From: an uncultured Bacilli bacterium
GTDB taxonomy: Bacteria; Bacillota_I; Bacilli_A; RF39; UBA660
Assembly: GCA_934130545.1 (NCBI GenBank)
Contig: CAKOYD010000004.1
Location: 1 to 64,000, forward strand
Direction: 5' to 3'
DNA length: 64,000 bases
Every line of letters starts with the position of its first letter. The stretch's first letter is position 1. The position numbers and the translations under genes were made by a program. Positions 34,346 through 42,221 of this stretch are shown here, piece after piece. Below the pieces are notes generated by a model, which saw only the letters and a program-made list of their open reading frames with translations, was not told the origin of the DNA and ran no database searches.

Positions 34346-34707
34346 TAATCTTCAAATCTCTTATAGATAGCGCGTGGTTGATAAGTATTAGTTGTACCAC
34401 TACTTCCTTTATTTACAAACAATTCTGAAAATAGTCCTAAAGCTTTCTGTAAAGAAGTAATACCATTCTGCACCTTATCAACATCAATATTTTTAGCCAT
34501 ATTAACTAAATCATTTAAACTAGTTGATTTACTAGACTTACTTTCTTCCACAGTAGGTTTTAAATACTTCTCCCAAGCCTTATTATCTTCTCCGTATAAG
34601 TCATACACTTCATATATTTTTTGCCAAGAATCATTATTATTTTTTACATACGTTATTAAAGATGGATTCTTTCTAACAAATGATTTAAAATCATCAATAT
34701 TAGCCAT
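34345..34707 (-). CDS. ylbD: YlbD-family (putative coat) protein
   Basis: A 120-residue protein of the YlbD family, annotated in Bacillus as a putative spore coat protein. Family features are FKSFVRKNPSLITYVKNNND, WQKIYEVYDLYGED, and a hydrophobic C-terminal segment (VQNGITSLQKALGLFSELF). ATG 34707 follows AGGTGAT; the GTG three codons upstream lies inside that site. It is downstream of lon by 33 bases and overlaps ylbE. Presence of the gene does not show that this organism sporulates. Confidence 0.8.
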   Translation of the reverse strand: MANIDDFKSFVRKNPSLITYVKNNNDSWQKIYEVYDLYGEDNKAWEKYLKPTVEESKSSKSTSLNDLVNMAKNIDVDKVQNGITSLQKALGLFSELFVNKGSSGTTNTYQPRAIYKRFED

Positions 34708-34740
34708 ATAAATCACCTATTACATTATATGCAATAAATA

Positions 34741-37068
34741 TTATTTATTTGTCGTTTTATTTCTCTTCTTAAATATTTTTCGATATATTTCTTCATAATC
34801 ACTAACAAATATTATCTCTAATCCTTCTTTTATTATATCATCTATTTCTTCGATATCATTACTATTATCTTTAGAAATAAAAACTGTTTTAATACCACAT
34901 CTTTTAGCGGCTATTAACTTTTCTTTAAGTCCTCCTACTGGTAATATTTTACCACGTAAAGTAATCTCTCCTGTCATACTAATATCATTAGGTACTGGTT
35001 TATCTAAAAATAAACTAATTAATGTTGTTAATATTGTAATACCCGCTGATGGACCATCTTTTGGTATAGAACCTGATTCAAAGTGAATATGAATATCATT
35101 ATTATCTAATATATCACTATTTATTCCATAATTATCACAATTAGATTTAATATAACTTAAAGCTATCTCTACTGATTCTTTCATTACTTCTCCAATAGAA
35201 CCCGTAATATTTATATTACCTTTACCCTTAAAATATATTGCTGACGTCTTTAGTACCATCCCACCATATGGTGTATATGCTAAAGTATTAACTACTCCCG
35301 AAGTATTATTCTCTAAACTATCATCAACATTATATTTATAATTACCTAAATAAGAAGTAATATTATCATTATCTATAAAATAAACACTTCTCTTATTAAA
35401 CTCATCTTCGACAATAATCTTTCTAACTAAACTCTCTAATATTCTTTCTAACTCTCTTACTCCTGACTCTTTAGTATAATAATTAATAATTATCTTAATA
35501 GCTTCTTTACTAATACTAATATTCTCCATCTTATAAGAAGATAACATCTTAGGCACTAAGTAATTTCTAGCTATCTCTATCTTTTCATACTCTGTATAAC
35601 TAGATAGTTCTATTATTTCTAAACGATCCTTCAAAGCTTCCGGAATAGTATTAACATTATTAGCGGTCAATATAAACATTACTTTTGACAAATCAAACTT
35701 TTCTTCTATATAATTATCTATAAACATACTATTTTGTTCTTTATCTAATATATCTAATAATGTTGTTGATACATCTTTACGATAATCTTTAGTAATCTTA
35801 TCTATTTCATCAATTAAGAATACTGGATTATTAACTCCACACTTACGTATTCCCTGAATTATCTTACCAGGATAAGCTCCTATATAAGTCTTACGATGTC
35901 CCATTATTTCTGCGTCATCAATAATACTACCTACACTAACCTTAACAAACTTTCTATCTAAAACATTAGCAATAGACTTAGCTAAAGTAGTCTTACCAAC
36001 ACCAGAAGGCCCTACTAAACATATAATTGGACTATTTAAATCATCACTCTTACTCTTAGAAGCTATATATTCTAATATTCTATTCTTTATCTTACTAAGT
36101 CCATAATGTGATTTATCTAACTTATTCTTAATATCTTTTATATCTTTATTATCTATTGTTGAAGTATTCCACGGAAGATTAATTAACCAATCAATATAGT
36201 TTCTAATAATACCTATCTCGGCTGAAGTAGCAGGCATTAACTCATATCTAGATATCTCTTCATTAAGTCTATCTATTATATAACTAGGAGCATCCATCTT
36301 ATTAATCTTATCTTTAAGTTTCTTAATATCTCCCTCTTTTATATCTAATTCCCCTATTTCTTCCTTAATCAACTTAATCTTTTCTTTTAATATATAATTT
36401 TTTTGCTCTTCATCTAATCTATCTCTAAGTTTAGACTCAATACTATTCTCTAACTTAACAGTTTCTATCTCTTTATGTAAATCTTCTATTAAAAGTTTAG
36501 TACGATACATTGAATTAGATATCTCTATATATTTAAACTTATCATTATATGATAACGGTAATTCTGAAATAATAATATCTGATATTCTCCCTAAATTATT
36601 TAACCCATTAATTCTTCCTAAAACATTATTAGACATATTAGAGGATATCTCTATAAACTCTTCTAAGTTCTTAAATAATACTCTCTTTAAAGCTGTCGCC
36701 TCTAACTCATTATAATCATAATCTTTAGTAGGAATAATAAAAGCCTCTACTATCTTATTATCATCTTCAAAATAATTTAATACTTCTACTCTATCAATAC
36801 CTACTAAAACTAATCTAATATTCTTATTAGGTAATACTAACTTAGATTTAATTTTAGCTAAGATAGCTATCTTAGGAAGTTCTCTTAAATTAGGACTCTC
36901 TTCTAAAGAATCTAGGTTATTTACTAACAAAATATTCCCATCATGGATTGATTCACTAAGTTCTATTATTTTCTTATCTCTTTCAAGATTAAACTCAACC
37001 CTAAGTTCATTATAAGGAAACAAAATTAAGTCATGCAAAAATAATATTGGTAAATTAGTTTCAACCAT
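34741..37068 (-). CDS. lon: ATP-dependent protease Lon
   Basis: Lon is a cytoplasmic AAA+ serine protease that degrades misfolded and regulatory proteins. The 775-residue chain is complete: N-terminal substrate domain (LPILFLHDLILFPYNELRVE), coiled linker (about 190-260), AAA+ module with Walker A CLVGPSGVGKTTLAKSIA and Walker B PVFLIDEIDK, and the protease domain with the catalytic serine in PKDGPSAGITILT and lysine in GGLKEKLIAAKRCG. AGGAGGTG precedes the ATG. A long hairpin with a T-run sits in its leader. It heads a lon-ylbD-ylbE run. Confidence 0.97.
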   Translation of the reverse strand: MVETNLPILFLHDLILFPYNELRVEFNLERDKKIIELSESIHDGNILLVNNLDSLEESPNLRELPKIAILAKIKSKLVLPNKNIRLVLVGIDRVEVLNYFEDDNKIVEAFIIPTKDYDYNELEATALKRVLFKNLEEFIEISSNMSNNVLGRINGLNNLGRISDIIISELPLSYNDKFKYIEISNSMYRTKLLIEDLHKEIETVKLENSIESKLRDRLDEEQKNYILKEKIKLIKEEIGELDIKEGDIKKLKDKINKMDAPSYIIDRLNEEISRYELMPATSAEIGIIRNYIDWLINLPWNTSTIDNKDIKDIKNKLDKSHYGLSKIKNRILEYIASKSKSDDLNSPIICLVGPSGVGKTTLAKSIANVLDRKFVKVSVGSIIDDAEIMGHRKTYIGAYPGKIIQGIRKCGVNNPVFLIDEIDKITKDYRKDVSTTLLDILDKEQNSMFIDNYIEEKFDLSKVMFILTANNVNTIPEALKDRLEIIELSSYTEYEKIEIARNYLVPKMLSSYKMENISISKEAIKIIINYYTKESGVRELERILESLVRKIIVEDEFNKRSVYFIDNDNITSYLGNYKYNVDDSLENNTSGVVNTLAYTPYGGMVLKTSAIYFKGKGNINITGSIGEVMKESVEIALSYIKSNCDNYGINSDILDNNDIHIHFESGSIPKDGPSAGITILTTLISLFLDKPVPNDISMTGEITLRGKILPVGGLKEKLIAAKRCGIKTVFISKDNSNDIEEIDDIIKEGLEIIFVSDYEEIYRKIFKKRNKTTNK

Positions 37069-37091
37069 AATGACACCTCCTGTTAGTAAAC

Positions 37092-37139
37092 AAAAAAAGA
37101 TTATCCTAATTATTACTTAATATAAATAATAGAATAATC
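37092..37139 (-). promoter_or_regulatory. Terminator-like hairpin in the lon leader
   Basis: A ten-bp stem (37130-37139 with 37099-37108), extended by a second AT-rich helix, is followed by seven T residues on the minus strand and lies only 24 bases before the lon ATG. A TTGATA-16-TAGAAT promoter-like pair sits further upstream, so the hairpin would be between promoter and gene. It is an attenuator candidate, or simply the terminator of the pilin-like gene. Confidence 0.5.
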
Positions 37140-37227
37140 ACTTCCTTTGTTGGCTTAATATTCTAACATAAAAAAAAAATATATCAATATTTTTGACATA
37201 TTTTTTACATTTTTTTATTTACCAATA

Positions 37228-37443
37228 TTAACCAAAATCTTTATCTTTATCCCCTTCACAATATCCTTCCCCTATTTTATCTCCTTCAATATATTCTTTA
37301 TTCATAACCTGACAACTCATCTTGGTAACAGTATCTTTTAAATAACCACCAAATATTCTAACTAAACCAATAGCTACTACTGTTATTAAAGATATAATTA
37401 ATACATATTCAACCAAAGTCTGACCTTTTCTATTTAACTTCAT
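37228..37443 (-). CDS. Small Flp/class III-signal pilin-like protein
   Basis: A 71-residue protein beginning KLNRKGQTLVEYVLIISLIT: a basic start, then G-Q-T-L-V-E-Y leading into one hydrophobic helix. This is the Flp/type IVb pilin or class III signal peptide pattern, with cleavage expected by a prepilin peptidase before the helix. The rest is short and acidic with two cysteines (MSCQVM, GYCEGDK). No pilus assembly genes are in this window. AGGAGGTC precedes the ATG. It lies between ftsQ and lon. Confidence 0.72.
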   Translation of the reverse strand: MKLNRKGQTLVEYVLIISLITVVAIGLVRIFGGYLKDTVTKMSCQVMNKEYIEGDKIGEGYCEGDKDKDFG

Positions 37444-37522
37444 TATATGACCTCCTATTGTTATCTTAATTATAATATATAACTAAGTTTATTGTCAATA
37501 TAATACCATATTAATTTAACAT

Positions 37523-38212
37523 CTAAGCACTTTTAACCTCAACATAATCCCCTGAATCAAGATATATAATACCTTTAACCCCATTTAAATTAGCAAATAT
37601 ACTTTCATACTTATTAATCTTCTCTATCTTAGTTAAAGTAATATATACATTATTACCATCATCCATATATAATAAAAATCTTTCTTTATCTACTTCATTA
37701 GGGCTATATTCAATAATAGATATATGTTCTAAAATAATTCTATCTATTAAATTAAATTTATCTACAAACTTATTATATATACTACTAACATCCCCTACTA
37801 GATATGGTAAGTTCTGGATATTCTTAGTATTATCTACTATTTCTCTACTAGATAATACTAACTTCTTACTATCCATCTTAATACATATTGGATTATATTC
37901 ATAAATAGTTATATATATTTTACCAAAAAACTTTTTCTTAACTTTAGCTTTCTCTATATAAGTATTCTTTTTTAACTCTTTCTCTATCTTTTTACCTCTT
38001 GTTAAAATAAAAGAAGGATAAGAAGATAAATTAGATAATTCTATTACTTCTTTATCAGTTATAATATTATTATTTATAACATAAATATTACTTATCTTTA
38101 AAGAACATATATAATATCCTAATAAACTTATAATAATTAATACTAATATAAATATTAATAGTTTTTTAATACTTAATTTTCTTTTCTTTACTTTTACCCT
38201 TTTTTTATTCAT
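37523..38212 (-). CDS. ftsQ: Cell division protein FtsQ/DivIB
   Basis: A 229-residue bitopic membrane protein: a strongly basic cytoplasmic start (KKRVKVKKRKLSIKK), one helix (about 18-42), a POTRA domain (about 45-115: KISNIYVINNNIITDKEVIE, ELKKNTYIEKAKVKK) and the FtsQ beta domain. DivIB/FtsQ works with FtsL and DivIC at the division septum. It follows murB by 13 bases in a murG-murB-ftsQ order, the classical wall/division cluster. AAGGTG precedes the ATG. Confidence 0.88.
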   Translation of the reverse strand: MNKKRVKVKKRKLSIKKLLIFILVLIIISLLGYYICSLKISNIYVINNNIITDKEVIELSNLSSYPSFILTRGKKIEKELKKNTYIEKAKVKKKFFGKIYITIYEYNPICIKMDSKKLVLSSREIVDNTKNIQNLPYLVGDVSSIYNKFVDKFNLIDRIILEHISIIEYSPNEVDKERFLLYMDDGNNVYITLTKIEKINKYESIFANLNGVKGIIYLDSGDYVEVKSA

Positions 38213-38225
38213 ATCGCACCTTTTA

Positions 38226-39119
38226 TTAATTATCTATGATTACTTGTTCTAAATATAAGTCTATATTATTATTTTCTTTTACTTTATCTTTAGCTAAATT
38301 AATTAAGTTTATTATATCCTCCCCTGTTGCATTATCTTTATTAACAATAAAGTTAGCATGCATATCAGATATCATTGCCCCACCAATACTATATCCTTTT
38401 AAGTTAGCGTCCTCTATTAACTTTCCAGCATACATTCCTTCTGGATTTCTAAAGACACTTCCTGCGGATGGATACTCAAGTGGTTGGGTTGCTTTTCTTT
38501 TTTCAAATCTTTTTTCTATTACAGCATTCATTTCTTCTTTATTACCAGGTTTTAACTTTAAAACTACTTCTAAAACGATATAGTCTTTATTCTTCTTAAT
38601 AAATGAATTACGATAAGAAAAATCCATATCTTCATTAGTTAACTCTACTATTTCTAGTTTAGGAGTAAGAACTTTAGCGGATACAAATACATCACTAAAT
38701 GACTCATTATATGCTCCAGCATTCATACTAACTGAAGCCCCTATTTCTCCCGGTATAGAAACTGAAAACTCCAACCCTGATAAAGAATTATTAATAGCCA
38801 TATTAGCTAATTTAGATAATGATACTCCAGCCCCTACTACTACTTTATCACCATCAAACTCTATCTTATCTAGCTTAGATAACTTTATAACTACACCATT
38901 ATATCTATTATTTTTAAATATTACATTAGAACCATTACCAAGTACTAAATACTTATAATTATTCTCTTTAAGAAAACTAATTAATTTAACTACTTCATCT
39001 ATATCTTTAGGAAATACTAAATAATCACATTTAACATCTAATCGATATGTATTATATTTCTTTAAAGATACATCTTCATACATCTCGATATTATTACTTC
39101 TAGTAAAACTTCTTATCAT
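38226..39119 (-). CDS. murB: UDP-N-acetylenolpyruvoylglucosamine reductase MurB
   Basis: MurB reduces UDP-GlcNAc-enolpyruvate to UDP-MurNAc with NADPH and FAD in the second step of peptidoglycan precursor synthesis. The 297-residue type II enzyme shows LVLGNGSNVIF and GLEFSVSIPGEIGASVSMNA (FAD site), EYPSAGSVFRNP with the catalytic serine, and a closing ANFIVNKDNATGEDI. The ATG overlaps the end of murG by 20 bases, with an AAGGA site further upstream. Confidence 0.96.
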   Translation of the reverse strand: MIRSFTRSNNIEMYEDVSLKKYNTYRLDVKCDYLVFPKDIDEVVKLISFLKENNYKYLVLGNGSNVIFKNNRYNGVVIKLSKLDKIEFDGDKVVVGAGVSLSKLANMAINNSLSGLEFSVSIPGEIGASVSMNAGAYNESFSDVFVSAKVLTPKLEIVELTNEDMDFSYRNSFIKKNKDYIVLEVVLKLKPGNKEEMNAVIEKRFEKRKATQPLEYPSAGSVFRNPEGMYAGKLIEDANLKGYSIGGAMISDMHANFIVNKDNATGEDIINLINLAKDKVKENNNIDLYLEQVIIDN

Positions 39120-40194
39120 CCATTATCAATTCCTTTAATACTTCATATATCCTACTAGAACTATCTTTTATCCCTAAATCTTTTAAATTATTCTTAATCT
39201 CATTATATTCTTTTTCATTCTTTAAAATTCTATCTATCATAGTAATTAAATTATTTCTTGTTAAATCTTTTTCTTCTAATATTAAAGCAGCATTTTTATT
39301 AACTAAATCCATAGCATTTTTATATTGATGATTATTAGTAACATAAGGACTAGGTATAAATATTGAAGGTACACCTAATACCATAATTTCACTCATAGTA
39401 GTAGCACCCGCTCTAGTTATCATTAAATCAGTTACTTTCATTAATGATGGCATTTCATAAACAAAAGGTACTATCTTAACATTACTAGGTACATGAGTCT
39501 TCTTTACTTTTTCATAATAAGTATTACCTGTTACAAATAATACTTCATAATCTTTATCTCTAAAACTATTTAAAAACGATACTAACTTATCATTAACTGT
39601 CTTACTACCTAATGATCCCATAACTATTAAAACTAATTTCTTATCTTTAGATAATCCATAATCTTCCTTATTAGCAGCCTTCATAGCAACTGCTTTCTCA
39701 CTACAAGGATTACCTGTTAATACTACTTTATTTTTATCAAACTTATCCATTGTTGATTCAAAAGACACTCCAACTTTATCAGCATACTTTGCTAAATATC
39801 TATTAGAAAGACCTACTACTGAATTTTGTTCATGAATAAATGTCTTCTTACCTAACTTCTTTCCAGCCCATACAACAGGTGCTGTTACATACCCTCCTGT
39901 TCCTATAACAATATCCGGATCAAACTCTTTAATAATCTTCTTACATTTTAAACAAGCATTAATAAAGTAATATGCTGTCTTAAAGTTATCAATAGTTAGT
40001 TTTCTCTTAAATCCAGTAATTTTAATAGCTTCATATCTAATACCCATTTCAGGAATTAAATCTTTCTCCATTCTATCATCAGTACCAATATATAAAAACT
40101 CACTATTTGGTTCTTCTTTTTTTATCTTATTAATGATAGCAACAGCGGGAAAAATATGTCCTCCTGTACCACCAGCGCTAATAACTGCTCTCAT
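39100..40194 (-). CDS. murG: UDP-GlcNAc--lipid I GlcNAc transferase MurG
   Basis: MurG adds GlcNAc to lipid I to make lipid II on the inner membrane face. The 364-residue GT28 enzyme has the N-terminal GGTGGHIFPAVAI loop (about 8-20), DIVIGTGGYVTAPV, FIHEQNSVVGLSNRYLA, and the donor site PFVYEMPSLMKVTDLMITRA with GATTMSEIMVLGVPSI. The ATG lies seven bases after GAGGTG, and an extended -10 box is about 20 bases upstream. First gene of murG-murB-ftsQ. Confidence 0.97.
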   Translation of the reverse strand: MRAVISAGGTGGHIFPAVAIINKIKKEEPNSEFLYIGTDDRMEKDLIPEMGIRYEAIKITGFKRKLTIDNFKTAYYFINACLKCKKIIKEFDPDIVIGTGGYVTAPVVWAGKKLGKKTFIHEQNSVVGLSNRYLAKYADKVGVSFESTMDKFDKNKVVLTGNPCSEKAVAMKAANKEDYGLSKDKKLVLIVMGSLGSKTVNDKLVSFLNSFRDKDYEVLFVTGNTYYEKVKKTHVPSNVKIVPFVYEMPSLMKVTDLMITRAGATTMSEIMVLGVPSIFIPSPYVTNNHQYKNAMDLVNKNAALILEEKDLTRNNLITMIDRILKNEKEYNEIKNNLKDLGIKDSSSRIYEVLKELIMDDKKFY

Positions 40195-40213
40195 TCATAT
40201 ACACCTCTATTTA

Positions 40214-40222
40214 ATTATATCA
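40214..40222 (-). promoter_or_regulatory. Extended -10 promoter of murG-murB-ftsQ
   Basis: TGATATAAT on the minus strand fits TGnTATAAT, about 20 bases before the murG start; the -35 is weak (TTACTT at 16 bases). Confidence 0.5.
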
Positions 40223-40273
40223 AAAATAAAACCTAAAGTAATTATTTTCTACTAAATTATACACTTTTAATAA

Positions 40274-40302
40274 GAAAAATATGTAAAAACATGTTCTACA
40301 TA
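40274..40302 (-). terminator. Weak terminator after the histidine kinase gene
   Basis: Stem TATGTA / TACATA followed by TTTTTCTT on the minus strand, directly after the kinase stop codon. Confidence 0.45.
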
Positions 40303-40308
40303 TCCCAC

Positions 40309-41517
40309 TTATTTAAAATATTTAATAATAAAAGTAGTTCCTTCTCCTTTAGTAGAGTCTACACTTATCATCCCATTATCTTTCTCTATTATCTTTTTTG
40401 ATAACGAAAGTCCTATTCCAACACTATCTCCTGATGACATCTTCCCTTTATAAAACCTCTTAAATATATTATCAATGTCTTCCTTATCCATTCCTTTACC
40501 AAAATCTTTTATCTTAATCTCATAATATAAATTATTAATCAAACCCTCAATAATAATCTTACTACCATTATCAGAGTACTCAATAGCATTCTTTAATATA
40601 TTAGTAATAGCCTCTACTTGCCATCTAAAATCACAATATATCCTACTATTTTCCCCCTTAAATATAATCTTTATATCTTTTAAATCACATAAATTAGCAA
40701 CATTACTAATAGCCATATCTATTATATCTTTAATATTATTATCTTCTTCGATAAAAGTAATAGTATTAGACTCAAACTTTGATAAAGTTAAAATAGATTG
40801 TACTAAAAAAGTAATATTAAGTACTTCTCTTTTAATTTGCCTAATAAACTTATCTCTAACTATATTATCCATATCTGGATTATCAATCATATTATCTAAC
40901 ATAATAGTAATAGAAGTCAGTGGTGTCTTTAACTGATGCGATATATCTTGTAATGATTCTTTTAAACTAATCTTATCTTTTAAAGAATTATCTGCTTGTT
41001 CTCTCAACATAACTGTTGTCTTATATATTTCTTGCTTTAAGATAGATAACTTATCCTCACTTAAATCATCTAGTTTTAATTCATAATTCTTATGATTTAT
41101 ATCCTCAATTAACTTAATAATCTTATTAATCTCTAGGTCATCTTCTATTTCATATCTAACTATTAAATAAAATACTAATAATATCATTAATACTAATAAT
41201 AATATCTTAATTACACTATACTTCTGATGAATAGTATCATTTAATGCTATATAAGAATCATTTTCTATATCATAACCATACTCTTTTAAATAATTCAATC
41301 CTGAACTATTACTATTTAATAATTCCATTACTTCTTCCGTAGAAACATCTGGATATTTATTTCTAATAACCTCAATCATCGCATTTACTTTATAATTAAA
41401 ATTCTTTCGATATCCTTGATACTCTCTTCTTGAAATAATAATAAATACTATTAAAAAGCTAATAATTACTCCTATAAAACTTAATATATATCTTTTAAAT
41501 CTCTCTTTATTTTTCAT
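40309..41517 (-). CDS. Sensor histidine kinase
   Basis: A 402-residue kinase with two membrane helices (about 10-30 and 100-120) around a small outer loop, then DHp and catalytic domains. The phosphoacceptor site is DISHQLKTPLTSI, the N-box AITNILKNAIEYSDNG, and the G-boxes DFGKGMDKEDI and GIGLSLSKKIIEK. It overlaps the response regulator gene by 11 bases, so they form a coupled pair. Downstream of the ABC transporter genes, it likely belongs to a Bce-type sensing module. Confidence 0.93.
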   Translation of the reverse strand: MKNKERFKRYILSFIGVIISFLIVFIIISRREYQGYRKNFNYKVNAMIEVIRNKYPDVSTEEVMELLNSNSSGLNYLKEYGYDIENDSYIALNDTIHQKYSVIKILLLVLMILLVFYLIVRYEIEDDLEINKIIKLIEDINHKNYELKLDDLSEDKLSILKQEIYKTTVMLREQADNSLKDKISLKESLQDISHQLKTPLTSITIMLDNMIDNPDMDNIVRDKFIRQIKREVLNITFLVQSILTLSKFESNTITFIEEDNNIKDIIDMAISNVANLCDLKDIKIIFKGENSRIYCDFRWQVEAITNILKNAIEYSDNGSKIIIEGLINNLYYEIKIKDFGKGMDKEDIDNIFKRFYKGKMSSGDSVGIGLSLSKKIIEKDNGMISVDSTKGEGTTFIIKYFK

Positions 41518-42160
41518 CTATTCTATATCCTATTCCCTTAATTGTTATAATTATATCCGTCCCTAATTTCTCTCTTATTCTTTTTAAATAAACCGTAAGT
41601 GTATGATCATCAACATCATTACCAGTAATCTCCCATATCTTATCTAGTAAAGTATTTCTTCTAACAACTTTCCCAATATTAATAAATAATAGTTGTAATA
41701 TCTTTAGCTCTAAACTAGTTAGCTTAACTTCTTCATCATTCTTTTTAACTATCATCTTATCGATATCAAAATATATATCTTCTACTTTAATAATAGATTG
41801 TTTCTTCTTTCTTAAAATAATTTTATTTACTCGAACTAATAACTCTTTAGTAGAAAATGGTTTTGTCATATAATCTTCTGCTCCTAAATTAAGGCCTTTA
41901 ATAATATCATCCTCATCATCTCTAGCTGTTAAAAATATTACCGGAATATCTAATTCTTTTATATTATTACTATATAAATCAAAACCATTACCATCTCCTA
42001 GCATAACATCTAATATAATAACTTCTGGAATAGTATCTTCTAAATACTTTAAAGTATCTTTAACACTACTAGTATAATCTAATTGATAATTATTCATCTT
42101 AAAAGCATATATTAACCCATCAACTATATTCTTATTATCTTCTACTAATAAAATACGCAC
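41507..42160 (-). CDS. OmpR-family response regulator
   Basis: A 217-residue regulator with an N-terminal receiver (phospho-aspartate in VIILDVMLGDGNG; acidic pair LVEDN; TARDD; KPF switch lysine) and a C-terminal winged-helix Trans_reg_C domain (SLELKILQLLFINIGKVVRR, DDHTLTVYLKRIREKLG, IKGIGYRI). It starts with GTG at 42160 after AAGGTGAT. A TATAAT box at 42180-42185 and a terminator upstream suggest the regulator-kinase pair has its own promoter. Confidence 0.94.
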   Translation of the reverse strand: MRILLVEDNKNIVDGLIYAFKMNNYQLDYTSSVKDTLKYLEDTIPEVIILDVMLGDGNGFDLYSNNIKELDIPVIFLTARDDEDDIIKGLNLGAEDYMTKPFSTKELLVRVNKIILRKKKQSIIKVEDIYFDIDKMIVKKNDEEVKLTSLELKILQLLFINIGKVVRRNTLLDKIWEITGNDVDDHTLTVYLKRIREKLGTDIIITIKGIGYRIDEK

Positions 42161-42189
42161 TCTATATCACCTTATATCCATTATAACAC

Positions 42190-42221
42190 AAAGAAAGGGA
42201 TACTATACTCCTAATATCCCT
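42190..42221 (-). terminator. Terminator between the ABC permease and the two-component genes
   Basis: Stem AGGGATA / TATCCCT followed by TTCTTT on the minus strand. Confidence 0.6.

Noticed and set aside
34345..34707. Evidence of sporulation from ylbD and the SpoVB-like gene
   Set aside because: Both families occur in non-sporulating relatives, and no core sporulation regulator is in the window.
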